A DNA stretch of 64,000 bases from NCBI RefSeq assembly GCF_959029255.1, contig NZ_CAUFUE010000013.1:1-64000 (forward strand). Reading direction: 5' to 3'. The DNA comes from an uncultured Bacteroides sp. (lineage in GTDB: Bacteria > Bacteroidota > Bacteroidia > Bacteroidales > Bacteroidaceae). A model generated the notes under the pieces. It did not search any database, was not told where the DNA came from, and saw only the letters and a list, made by a program, of their open reading frames with translations. A program made the position numbers and the translations under genes. Shown one piece after another: positions 27,901 through 35,070 of the stretch (position 1 is the stretch's first letter; every line of letters begins with the position of its first letter).

Positions 27901-28077
27901 ACCGGTCAATATCGTACCTGTTATAACACGCTTCTGCTGCTGTTGAGTAGTTTCTGCTACACCCTTTTCCGTAGCATACGCGGGAGCAGTTACAAACGCA
28001 AACAGAGAAAGGAATAAAAATGCTCTCAAAGCCTTAGGCCTCGAGCACCGTAATCCGCAAACAATTCGTAAATTCAT
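24910..28077 (-). CDS. susC: SusC/RagA family TonB-linked outer-membrane transporter
   Basis: A 1055-residue TonB-dependent transporter with signal peptide (AFLFLSLFAFVTAPAYA), an N-terminal carboxypeptidase-like CarbopepD_reg domain (ITGTILTGDTNEPAIGATVYL), then the plug with DEVVVVGYGSQKKESVVGAI, the SusC signature, and RGANGVILITTKKG. The barrel ends in GFNANF. No STN domain is visible, so an anti-sigma/sigma circuit through this receptor is unlikely, and no ECF sigma or hybrid sensor gene lies nearby. Control may instead come from the invertible segment upstream. Confidence 0.96.
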   Translation of the reverse strand: MNLRIVCGLRCSRPKALRAFLFLSLFAFVTAPAYATEKGVAETTQQQQKRVITGTILTGDTNEPAIGATVYLKNSTTGAITDVNGKYSIAIEGIGGVLEFSYIGYKKQEIAIADQKKIDVVLQPDTEVLDEVVVVGYGSQKKESVVGAISTLDVTKLTVPGASISNALAGQLSGIVAMNRSGEPGKSSAADFYIRGVASFTGTTTPLVLVDGIERDIDLVDTEDISSFSILKDASASAVYGVRGANGVILITTKKGAVGKPQVNVRTEFGLTQPTKRPKMLGSAEWAELYNEASGSNYYSQSDIDAYRNGTDPDLYPNVDWFDTLFKNMAANQKVNLSITGGSDIVKYYVSGAFYNESSIYKSAGNIYGYDSSIKYNKFNFRANVDLNLTKSTVINLNLTNIYEKSFGPGFGDKDSDIWSYTFMTSPNAYPVEYSDGTLSGPSTDSGYNPWNMLVHSGYREQFWNSAQSLIGVTQDIGALWKPLKGLTANVKFSWDAWNTTLQRRAKIPSFYHASGRDDDGNLIFGTPVHTGSETLGFAIGRDGTMTRYVEASLNYTRLFGEKHRVGGLFLYNHKIHTKTQAGSGDEALPHKNQGIAGRLTYAFKDTYFAEVNVGYNGSENFAHGHRFGFFPAFAVGWMMSNEKWFEPVSKVVDSFKWKASYGKVGNDDIGAYRRWAYQPTIVDGGSFTYGSTGSGHSGIRVGEVENLNVSWEEALKINAGIEFSLFNKLKVQADYFREERTGIFLARAGLPAIVGVSTVPYVNVGETLNQGFDATLEYTHQVNKDLMVTARGNFTFNRNELKNNDEPDWEYKYQNRIGKPFGADGALQPFGLIALGLFKSQEEIDNSPVQNYGEYRVGDIKYQDVNGDGIIDDLDMVAIGYTNLPEITYGFGATAQWKNWDINVFFQGVARTSFFQAGSSVRGLFGSGNMQRAAINEDVYNHVWMSTNTDEQNAAATYPRLSTGSGAGSTNNDRNSTWWLRDGSFLRLKSAEIGYTLPKAILAKTFIKSVRFYVSGNNLLQFSKFKLWDPEKGSSDGSGYPLNRVFTVGFNANF

Positions 28078-28135
28078 CTTAGGTTTGTTAAATTAAACAC
28101 ATGTTTTTCAAATAATATTCATTTTCCACGTGGAG

Positions 28136-28169
28136 AAAGATATGTACCCTAACCATGAAACATATCTTT
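28136..28169. promoter_or_regulatory. Hairpin in the susC leader
   Basis: AAAGATATGT (28136-28145) and ACATATCTTT (28160-28169) form a perfect 10-bp inverted repeat with a 14-bp spacer, 59 bp upstream of susC. It would fold in the 5' untranslated RNA or serve as an operator. A CCACGTGG palindrome lies immediately on the susC side. Confidence 0.45.
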
Positions 28170-28193
28170 ATTCTTTGGGAGAGAATTTTGGCT

Positions 28194-28628
28194 CCAAGTT
28201 CTTAGAGAACTTGATTTTGATAGTTAAATACTGTTTCATTGTGCTTTTCTTTGATAAGTAAAAATCTATTAATACGTAGCCATATAAATTAATTTATTTA
28301 ATATATCTTTTCTCGACTAATAGAAAATATTTTTAAATGAATACGGATATTTTATAGACAAAGTACCAACACGGGCAATATTCCTGTTTATATACAGAAC
28401 TTATTTACTAATTAGTTAAATAATGCAAATCAGACAAAGTTATATTTACTTTCCTTTTGTCATTTAATAAATCTTAAATATGTTTGCACAGCATTAGAGC
28501 TAAAATACTATTAAAAACAATCTTATCAAAATGCTTATGAAAAACAAGGTGACTAAAAATCGTTGCAGGCATGTTCTCAATGCCTAATTTCCAATTCTCT
28601 AAAACGCCTAAGTTCTCTAAGAACTTGG
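28194..28628. other. Putative invertible promoter segment upstream of susC
   Basis: CCAAGTTCTTAGAGAACTT at 28194-28212 is repeated exactly in inverted orientation at 28610-28628, leaving 397 bp between. Each copy is itself a near-palindrome (AAGTTCT-3 bp-AGAACTT) with an asymmetric centre (TAG or CTA), like a tyrosine-recombinase crossover site with direction. The enclosed DNA is AT-rich and has no gene. A good promoter inside (28455-28486) points away from susC, while susC has no convincing promoter outside the segment. Inversion would direct that promoter to susC, with a leader of roughly 250 nt. No recombinase gene is in the window. Confidence 0.55.
28455..28486 (+). promoter_or_regulatory. 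Promoter inside the putative invertible segment
   Basis: TTTTG at 28455-28459, a 19-bp spacer, then TATGTTTG at 28479-28486: both elements match the Bacteroidales consensus at ideal spacing. In the sequenced orientation it fires toward radA. A minus-strand TAACTTTG (28435-28442) has no good -33 partner. Confidence 0.6.
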
Positions 28629-28837
28629 TATTTAACAGCAAACCGGTCACTTCCATTTGTGAATAAAATACAAACGAGTTCTTTTAATAAACCTATCCTG
28701 TATTTCTCTATATATAACAATAAAAGCACTGATATTTGCTACTTAGTTTCTTCTATACTTCAATCCGATTGTATTCATATATAAATGGAGAAACATAAAA
28801 ACTCAACGGAAATCTGTGTCCTCTGTAGTGAAAATCG

Positions 28838-28845
28838 TACCTTTG
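28838..28845 (+). promoter_or_regulatory. -7 promoter box for radA
   Basis: TACCTTTG (TAnnTTTG), 28 bp before the radA ATG, directly after a half copy of the CACAGAGG repeat (28810-28833). Confidence 0.5.
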
Positions 28846-28873
28846 GCAATCATTATTCAATGAATACTCAACT

Positions 28874-30241
28874 ATGGCTAAAGAAAAGACGGTTTATGTA
28901 TGTAGCAACTGCGGGCAAGAATCTCCTAAATGGGTAGGCAAATGCCCGTCGTGCGGAGAGTGGAATACGTATGTGGAAGAGATTGTACGAAAAGAGGTAG
29001 TAAACAAACGACCTGTATCGGGTATAGAAACAACCAAACCCAAACCCGTAATCCTCAACGAAATCATAGCTGATGACGAACCTCGCATCGATTTGCATGA
29101 CGCCGAACTGAACCGTGTGCTGGGAGGTGGATTAGTACAAGGTTCTCTGGTACTGATTGGTGGCGAACCGGGTATCGGAAAGTCTACTTTGGTATTACAG
29201 ACCGTACTCCGAATTCCCAAAAAACGCATTCTCTATATCTCCGGAGAAGAAAGTGCCCGCCAACTTAAATTACGTGCCGACCGCCTGACAAACACTTCCA
29301 GTGACTGCCTCATTGTCTGTGAAACATCCCTCGAACAGATTTATGTGCATATCAAGAATACTCACCCGGATTTAGTCATCATTGACTCCATCCAGACTAT
29401 TTCCACCGAAACACTCGAATCTTCTCCGGGTAGCATTACCCAAGTAAGGGAATGTTCCGCTTCAATCCTGCGTTTTGCCAAAGAAACGCATACACCGGTC
29501 ATTTTAATCGGGCATATCAATAAAGAAGGTAGTATTGCCGGACCGAAAGTTTTGGAACATATCGTCGATACCGTCCTTCAGTTCGAAGGCGACCAGCATT
29601 ATATGTATCGTATTCTGCGCAGCATCAAGAACCGCTTCGGAAGTACTGCGGAACTGGGTATTTATGAAATGCGCCAAGACGGATTGCGCCAGGTAAGTAA
29701 CCCATCCGAACTTTTATTGAGTCAAGACCATGAAGGCATGAGTGGTGTAGCCATAGCTTCCGCTATTGAAGGTATACGCCCGTTTCTCATCGAAACGCAG
29801 GCATTAGTCAGCAGTGCAGTATACGGTAACCCGCAACGTTCCGCCACCGGCTTTGATATCCGCCGGATGAACATGTTATTGGCTGTATTGGAAAAGCGCG
29901 TAGGATTCAAGCTCGCACAAAAAGATGTATTTCTCAATATTGCCGGAGGATTGAAAGTGAATGATCCTGCCATCGACCTTGCCGTCATCAGTGCCATCTT
30001 ATCCAGCAACATGGATACAGCGATAGAGCCGGAAGTTTGCATGGCGGGTGAAATTGGCCTGTCAGGAGAAATCCGTCCGGTAAACCGCATCGAACAACGC
30101 ATCGGTGAAGCAGAAAAACTCGGCTTCAAACGGTTCATACTGCCGAAGTATAATTTGCAAGGGCTGAACAGCGCTAAATTAAAAATAGAATTAGTGCTGG
30201 TACGGAAGGTGGAAGAGGCATTCAGGGCGCTGTTCGGATGA
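28874..30241 (+). CDS. radA: DNA repair protein RadA
   Basis: A 455-residue RecA-like ATPase that helps process recombination intermediates by branch migration. An N-terminal C4 zinc finger (CSNCGQESPKWVGKCPSCGEW) is followed by the ATPase with Walker A GGEPGIGKSTLVL and Walker B DLVIIDSIQT. The RadA-specific KNRFG motif reads SIKNRFGSTAE. The C-terminal Lon-protease-like domain covers about residues 285-455 and is inactive as a protease in this family. Normal full length. Confidence 0.97.
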   Translation: MAKEKTVYVCSNCGQESPKWVGKCPSCGEWNTYVEEIVRKEVVNKRPVSGIETTKPKPVILNEIIADDEPRIDLHDAELNRVLGGGLVQGSLVLIGGEPGIGKSTLVLQTVLRIPKKRILYISGEESARQLKLRADRLTNTSSDCLIVCETSLEQIYVHIKNTHPDLVIIDSIQTISTETLESSPGSITQVRECSASILRFAKETHTPVILIGHINKEGSIAGPKVLEHIVDTVLQFEGDQHYMYRILRSIKNRFGSTAELGIYEMRQDGLRQVSNPSELLLSQDHEGMSGVAIASAIEGIRPFLIETQALVSSAVYGNPQRSATGFDIRRMNMLLAVLEKRVGFKLAQKDVFLNIAGGLKVNDPAIDLAVISAILSSNMDTAIEPEVCMAGEIGLSGEIRPVNRIEQRIGEAEKLGFKRFILPKYNLQGLNSAKLKIELVLVRKVEEAFRALFG

Positions 30242-30246
30242 TATTA

Positions 30247-30702
30247 AAACGCAAATTAACACAGATTACCGCAAAGAATTAATTATATGGTATATATAGA
30301 TAAAGAGATAAATGATTTATCTTATAAAATATTAGGATGTGCATACAAAGTTCACGCTGTATTAGGCCCCGGCTTATTAGAAAGCGCCTATGAAGCATGC
30401 CTATGTTATGAACTTAATGAAGCTGGCATACATTATGAAAGACAAAAGCCATTACCAATCAAATATAAAGAAACATACCTTGATTGTGGTTATAGGATTG
30501 ACATATTAGTAGAAAATAAAATTATTATTGAACTTAAAACTGTAGAAAAAATACAGCCAATACATACTGCTCAAGTTATGACCTATTTGCGTCTCAGTGA
30601 TATTCATCTTGGGCTATTACTTAATTTTTATAATACAAACCTTCAAAGTGGAATTCGAAGATATGTTTTATAATCTGCGAAAATCTGCGTTAATCTGCGT
30701 TT
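30247..30702. mobile_element. Repeat-bounded unit carrying a GxxExxY gene
   Basis: The left arm (30247-30279, AAACGCAAATTAACACAGAT then TACCGCAAAGAAT) and right arm (30671-30702, ending AATCTGCGTTAATCTGCGTT+T) are inverted relatives that tightly enclose the GxxExxY gene; the gene's stop codon is the first three bases of the right arm. A copy without the gene but with nearly the same ends lies at 32334-32424, and a more diverged one at 18473-18554. This suggests a small mobile or formerly mobile unit with gene-less derivatives. No target-site duplication could be fixed by eye. Confidence 0.5.
30287..30673 (+). CDS. GxxExxY protein
   Basis: A 128-residue protein with the name-giving motif in VLGPGLLESAYEACLCYEL. 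The core DCGYRIDILVENKIIIELKTVEKI contains D...E-L-K, the active-site pattern of the PD-(D/E)XK nuclease superfamily to which these proteins are assigned. Biological role is not established. It is flanked on both sides by arms of a dispersed repeat, and its codon use is more AT-rich than the radA and FAD-oxidoreductase neighbours. Confidence 0.9.
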   Translation: MVYIDKEINDLSYKILGCAYKVHAVLGPGLLESAYEACLCYELNEAGIHYERQKPLPIKYKETYLDCGYRIDILVENKIIIELKTVEKIQPIHTAQVMTYLRLSDIHLGLLLNFYNTNLQSGIRRYVL

Positions 30703-30706
30703 AATT

Positions 30707-32308
30707 ATGATACAAGAATACCAACTACGTCTCCTCCCCGGGATAGCCGCCAACGAGCAGCGCCTGAAAGAATACCTCGTTCAGGAAAAGGGATTGAATT
30801 TACAGGATATTACCGCCACACGCATCTTGAAGCGGAGTATCGATGCACGCCAGCGCACCATCTTCGTCAATCTTAGTGTACGCGCTTACATCAATGAATT
30901 GCCGAAAAACGACGAATACCAACCCACTATATATAATAATGTGGAAGGAAAGCCGCAAGTCATAGTGGTAGGTGCCGGTCCCGGCGGACTGTTTGCCGCA
31001 TTGCGGCTTATTGAGCTCGGCTTGCGCCCTATTATCGTAGAGCGGGGCAAGAACGTGCGCGACCGTAAGAAAGACCTTGCCCTGATCGGACGGGAACAAA
31101 CCGTGAACCCCGAATCCAACTACAGTTTCGGAGAAGGTGGCGCCGGAGCCTATTCAGACGGTAAACTCTACACCCGCAGCAAGAAGCGCGGAAACGTAGA
31201 CAAGATACTGAACGTATTCTGCCAGCATGGCGCCTCAACCGCCATACTTGTAGACGCCCACCCCCATATAGGTACAGATAAATTGCCGCGTGTCATCGAG
31301 AATATGCGGAATACCATCATTGAATGTGGCGGAGAGGTACACTTCGAAACACGTATGGACGCTTTGCTCATTGAAGGCGACGAAGTGAAAGGTATCGAAA
31401 CCAACACCGGGAAAACCATTCTGGGTCCTGTCATCCTGGCAACCGGCCATTCCGCCAGAGACGTTTATCGCTGGCTTGCCGCCAACCAGGTGGAAATTGA
31501 AGCCAAAGGGATTGCCGTAGGAGTACGTCTGGAACATCCGGCAGATTTGATAGACCAAATACAATACCATAACCGCAACGGACGAGGCAAATACCTGCCC
31601 GCCGCCGAATACAGTTTTGTAAATCAAGTAGACGGACGAGGTGTATACAGTTTCTGCATGTGTCCGGGTGGTTTCGTTGTTCCCGCAGCCAGTGGCCCGC
31701 AACAAATCGTAGTCAATGGGATGAGCCCCAGTAACCGTGGTTCCCGTTGGAGCAACTCAGGGATGGTAGTGGAACTCAGGCCGGAAGACTTGGAGAATGA
31801 AGAATTAAGAATGACGAGTGAAGAATGGGCTGCGCACAATGCGTCGAACGGTAATTCCTCATTAAAAATGATGTTCTTCCAAGAGTATCTGGAGCGCCTT
31901 TGCTGGCAGCAAGGCAACATGAAACAAACAGCACCGGCACAGCGAATGGCCGACTTTACCAAGAAAAAGCTCAGCTACGACCTGCCTGAAAGCTCATACG
32001 CGCCGGGGCTGGTTTCTTCTCCCCTGCACTTCTGGATGCCGCCGTTCATCGCCAACCGGTTGAGCAAAGGTTTCCAACAATTCGGGAAATACAGCCACGG
32101 TTTCCTGACGAACGAAGCCATCCTGATAGGAGTAGAGACACGTACATCAGCCCCCGTACGCATTATCAGGGACAAGGAAACCTTGCAGCACATCCGGCTG
32201 AAAGGCCTGTTCCCCTGTGGAGAAGGAGCAGGATATGCCGGAGGTATCGTTTCGGCAGGCATCGACGGAGAACGATGCGCGGAAGCGGCGAAAACTCTTT
32301 TTATTTAA
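30707..32308 (+). CDS. FAD-dependent oxidoreductase (uncharacterised dehydrogenase family)
   Basis: A 533-residue flavoprotein. After an N-terminal alpha/beta domain (residues 1-80), the FAD-binding motif VIVVGAGPGGLFAALRLIELG is followed by NYSFGEGGAGAYSDGKLYTR, distinctive of this conserved bacterial family; GEGAGYAGGIVSAGIDGER closes the FAD site. Substrate is unknown. About 18-20 residues at positions 364-386 (ENEELRMTSEEWAAHNASNG) look like an insertion encoded by a short repeat. The start codon lies just after the right arm of the GxxExxY unit. Confidence 0.88.
   Translation: MIQEYQLRLLPGIAANEQRLKEYLVQEKGLNLQDITATRILKRSIDARQRTIFVNLSVRAYINELPKNDEYQPTIYNNVEGKPQVIVVGAGPGGLFAALRLIELGLRPIIVERGKNVRDRKKDLALIGREQTVNPESNYSFGEGGAGAYSDGKLYTRSKKRGNVDKILNVFCQHGASTAILVDAHPHIGTDKLPRVIENMRNTIIECGGEVHFETRMDALLIEGDEVKGIETNTGKTILGPVILATGHSARDVYRWLAANQVEIEAKGIAVGVRLEHPADLIDQIQYHNRNGRGKYLPAAEYSFVNQVDGRGVYSFCMCPGGFVVPAASGPQQIVVNGMSPSNRGSRWSNSGMVVELRPEDLENEELRMTSEEWAAHNASNGNSSLKMMFFQEYLERLCWQQGNMKQTAPAQRMADFTKKKLSYDLPESSYAPGLVSSPLHFWMPPFIANRLSKGFQQFGKYSHGFLTNEAILIGVETRTSAPVRIIRDKETLQHIRLKGLFPCGEGAGYAGGIVSAGIDGERCAEAAKTLFI
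31796..31863. repeat. Possible repeat insertion inside the FAD oxidoreductase gene
   Basis: AATGAAGAATT (31796-31806) and AATTCCTCATT (31853-31863) are inverted with one mismatch and bound a 68-bp stretch of AATGAAGAATTAAGAATGA-like sequence that resembles intergenic repeats more than the surrounding gene. The frame is kept. Confidence 0.4.
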
Positions 32309-32333
32309 CGTGATTATAAGCGATAGATTTTAT

Positions 32334-32424
32334 TGAAACGCAGATTAACGCAGATTTCCGCAAAGAATATTTTCAAAGACGCAGCCTTAATAATCTGCGA
32401 AAATCTGCGTTAATCTGCGTTTCA
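32334..32424. repeat. Gene-less copy of the GxxExxY-flanking repeat (MITE-like hairpin)
   Basis: TTGAAACGCAGATTAACGCA and the inverse ending TTAATCTGCGTTTCAA bound about 91 bp; the arms pair over about 26 bp with one mismatch. The right arm matches that of the GxxExxY unit at 30671-30702 base for base and the left arm differs at only a few positions. It lies between the FAD oxidoreductase and flavodoxin genes, which converge, and may also stop transcription. Confidence 0.75.
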
Positions 32425-32489
32425 ACAATAGCCTATTCATCTTGTTTGCATTTAGGTATGCATTAATTCCTATATCAAACATAGGCTAT

Positions 32490-32993
32490 TTAGAACTCTT
32501 TCTTCAACAGTTCGCACCACTCCTTGATACGTCTGTCAGTCATCTTCGACTGATTTTCAATATCAATGACCAGCCCGCACCACTTGCCGTCGCGCAAAGC
32601 CCGGGACTGATTGAAAGAATAATCATCCGTAGAAGTGAAGCCCACGAGAACAGCCCCCGCTTTCTCGAAGGCTTCTCCCAGGATGCCTAAACCATCAGCA
32701 AAATTATCGGGATAATTCACTTGGTCGCCCAGTCCGAACAAGGCGACCTTCTTTCCTTTCAAGTCCAGTGTTTCCAACTCGGGTATCAGTTCATCCCAAT
32801 AAGTCGGCAGTTCGCCGTCAAACCAGGTAGACACACCGATTATCAAGTCCTGATATGCTTCAAAGTCGTTTCCCCACGCCTTCTCTACCGGAATTATATC
32901 CATATTTTCCGCACCGAACGTCTCGCGGATTTTCTTCGCTATCTGTGAAGTTTTCACGGCATTAGCCGAATAAAACAATCCTATCTTCTTCAT
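32490..32993 (-). CDS. fldA: Flavodoxin
   Basis: A 167-residue FMN electron carrier. The FMN phosphate loop is an altered form (GLFYSANAVKTSQIAKKI, in place of the usual GS/T-T-G-NT). The flanking loops STWFDGELPTYWDEL and ALFGLGDQVNYPDNFADGLG are those of long-chain flavodoxins. It lies 21 bp after the E1 gene in the same direction and may be cotranscribed with the 2-oxoacid dehydrogenase genes. Confidence 0.93.
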   Translation of the reverse strand: MKKIGLFYSANAVKTSQIAKKIRETFGAENMDIIPVEKAWGNDFEAYQDLIIGVSTWFDGELPTYWDELIPELETLDLKGKKVALFGLGDQVNYPDNFADGLGILGEAFEKAGAVLVGFTSTDDYSFNQSRALRDGKWCGLVIDIENQSKMTDRRIKEWCELLKKEF

Positions 32994-33014
32994 ACTGTTT
33001 ACTTTTTATAGCTA

Positions 33015-35051
33015 TTAAAATTCCAACAACTTTTTAGCCGCCTCATAAATCCTGTCCCCATCCGGCAGAATGGCACGCTCCAATACCGGGTGGAAACCCA
33101 CCGGAGTGAAGGTAGACCCCACCCGCTGAACAGGTGCATCCAGATACTTGAATAAATCGGAACCGATGCTCGCAGCTATCTCGCCGCCAAAACCGGCAAA
33201 CACTTTATCCTCGTGTACCACCAATGCCTTACTCGTCTTCTTCACCGACTCGTAAATCGTCTCCTTATCCAGCGGAATCAGGGAACGGATATCGATGACC
33301 TCCACGCTCCATCCGCCCTCTTTCTCCAGACGTTCCGCCACATTGAGGCAGAAATGAGTAGTATTGCCATAAGTAATGATACTCAAGTCGGAACCTTCAC
33401 GGCGAATGCGCGCCTTGCCAAAGGGAACTTCAAAATCTTCGGGAACGATGGTTGCCGCATCCACCGAATTATACAATGCCTTCGGTTCAAGGAACAAAGT
33501 AAATCCGCGCGAGCGGATACTTGTACGCAACAGTCCGGCAGCATCATCGGCAAAGGACGGGCACACAATCCGCGCACCGGGCAAAGTCGCCAAAGCCCCT
33601 TCGATGTTCTGCGAATGATACAAACCGCCACCGATATACCCACCGGAAGCCAGGCGCAAAGTCACGTTCGGAACGAACTTGCCATTACTGCGCCAGTACT
33701 CATGCGTACACTCCACATACTGTTCCACGGCAGGCCAGAAGTAATCGGCAAACTCCGCGCCCTCTACCACTACACGTATTTTCGGGTCGTAACGGCTCAT
33801 GCCGTTTGCCGTTCCCACAATGTAATCTTCGGCAATAGGCGCACTGAACACACGCGATTCTCCAAACTCCTGCTGCATGCCTTTCGTCACATTGAACACG
33901 CCGCCCTTATCCCTATTGGCAACGTCCTGCCCCCAGATAAAGGTGTCCGGGTTATGGCGGAACTCCGCTTTCAACGTCTCATTGATGGCGTTCACCAAGA
34001 ACTTCTTCTCACCTTCCGTCTCGTTGTGCGTTCCATCCTTGTACTTCTTGGGTTCGTATGGTTCGGGAAGCACATAGTCAAAGATGGTTTTCGGGTCAGG
34101 ATCCGGCACGGCAAGCGCTTTACGGTTTGCAGCGGACAAATCTTTCTTGGCTTTTTCTTCTATCGCTTTCAGTTCCTCTTCAGTGAGGCGTTTGTAGCGC
34201 AACAACATCCGGCGGAACTTCATCAACGGGTCTGCCGCCTTCACATACGCCAATTCCCCCTCATCCCGATACAAGGTATGCTTGTCCGAGTTGGAGTGCG
34301 AACCGATGCGGACACAGTTGGCATGTACAATGACGGGATTACGATTGAGCAACGCATACTCTTTGGCTTCTGTCATGGCGTTCATCGAATCGAACACATC
34401 CTTGCCGTTACAATGAATGATTTTCAAATTCTTGAACCCCGAGAAATTATCGGCAACCTTACGTGCCGCAGTCTGGTCTTTCTTCGGAACAGAGATGCCG
34501 TAGCCGTTATCTTGCCAGACAAAGATTACCGGCAGCCGTTCCAGACTGGCGCCATTGACCGCTTCGTACACAAATCCTTCGGAAGCAGCGGACTCGCCGT
34601 GCGACGTGATAACCACCCCTTTGTGGCCGTAGTAAACCATGGCACGCGCCACCCCGGCAGCATGCAGGTCATGCGTCCCCGTTGCCGAGGATATATTCTC
34701 GATGTGCCATTCGGGTTTCGCAAAGTGGTTGGACATGTGCCGTCCCCCGCTACCCGGATCGGTAGCCTTGGAAATTCCGTTCAATATCAGTTCCTCCGCA
34801 GTCATTCCGGCAGAAAGAGCCGTCAGCATATCGCGGTAATAAGGGAACAGGAAGTCCTCCCCCTTAGTAAATATCTGTCCCATAGCCAGCTGTATGCCAT
34901 CGTGTCCGGCGTATGGAGCATGATAAGACCAACCCAGGGATTGCAACAAATAAGATGGCGCTTTTTCGTCCAGCGCACGCCCCAAAGTCATCAGATAGTA
35001 CCACTTCTTCAGGGTTTCCACGTCCGTGGTCTTTATATCATATTTCTTCAT
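33015..35051 (-). CDS. 2-oxoacid dehydrogenase E1, fused alpha and beta subunits
   Basis: A 678-residue thiamine-pyrophosphate enzyme that decarboxylates a 2-oxoacid and passes the acyl group to lipoyl-E2. The alpha part (residues 1 to about 330) has MTLGRALDEKAPSYLLQ and the TPP region SHGESAASEGFVYEAVNGAS; the beta part (about 345-678) has FIWGQDVANRDKGGVFNVT and VEVIDIRSLIPLDKETI. The start at 35051 (MKKYDIKTTD) is preferred to an upstream Met. The fused form is common in Bacteroidetes; substrate could be branched-chain oxoacids or pyruvate, and sequence alone does not decide. Confidence 0.9.
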   Translation of the reverse strand: MKKYDIKTTDVETLKKWYYLMTLGRALDEKAPSYLLQSLGWSYHAPYAGHDGIQLAMGQIFTKGEDFLFPYYRDMLTALSAGMTAEELILNGISKATDPGSGGRHMSNHFAKPEWHIENISSATGTHDLHAAGVARAMVYYGHKGVVITSHGESAASEGFVYEAVNGASLERLPVIFVWQDNGYGISVPKKDQTAARKVADNFSGFKNLKIIHCNGKDVFDSMNAMTEAKEYALLNRNPVIVHANCVRIGSHSNSDKHTLYRDEGELAYVKAADPLMKFRRMLLRYKRLTEEELKAIEEKAKKDLSAANRKALAVPDPDPKTIFDYVLPEPYEPKKYKDGTHNETEGEKKFLVNAINETLKAEFRHNPDTFIWGQDVANRDKGGVFNVTKGMQQEFGESRVFSAPIAEDYIVGTANGMSRYDPKIRVVVEGAEFADYFWPAVEQYVECTHEYWRSNGKFVPNVTLRLASGGYIGGGLYHSQNIEGALATLPGARIVCPSFADDAAGLLRTSIRSRGFTLFLEPKALYNSVDAATIVPEDFEVPFGKARIRREGSDLSIITYGNTTHFCLNVAERLEKEGGWSVEVIDIRSLIPLDKETIYESVKKTSKALVVHEDKVFAGFGGEIAASIGSDLFKYLDAPVQRVGSTFTPVGFHPVLERAILPDGDRIYEAAKKLLEF

Positions 35052-35070
35052 AATGTTAATGTTTTGATGT

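Noticed and set aside
28474..28656. 60-codon minus-strand frame in the susC upstream region
   Set aside because: It spans one inverted repeat and half of the putative invertible segment, has no recognisable family, and no promoter or good start context.
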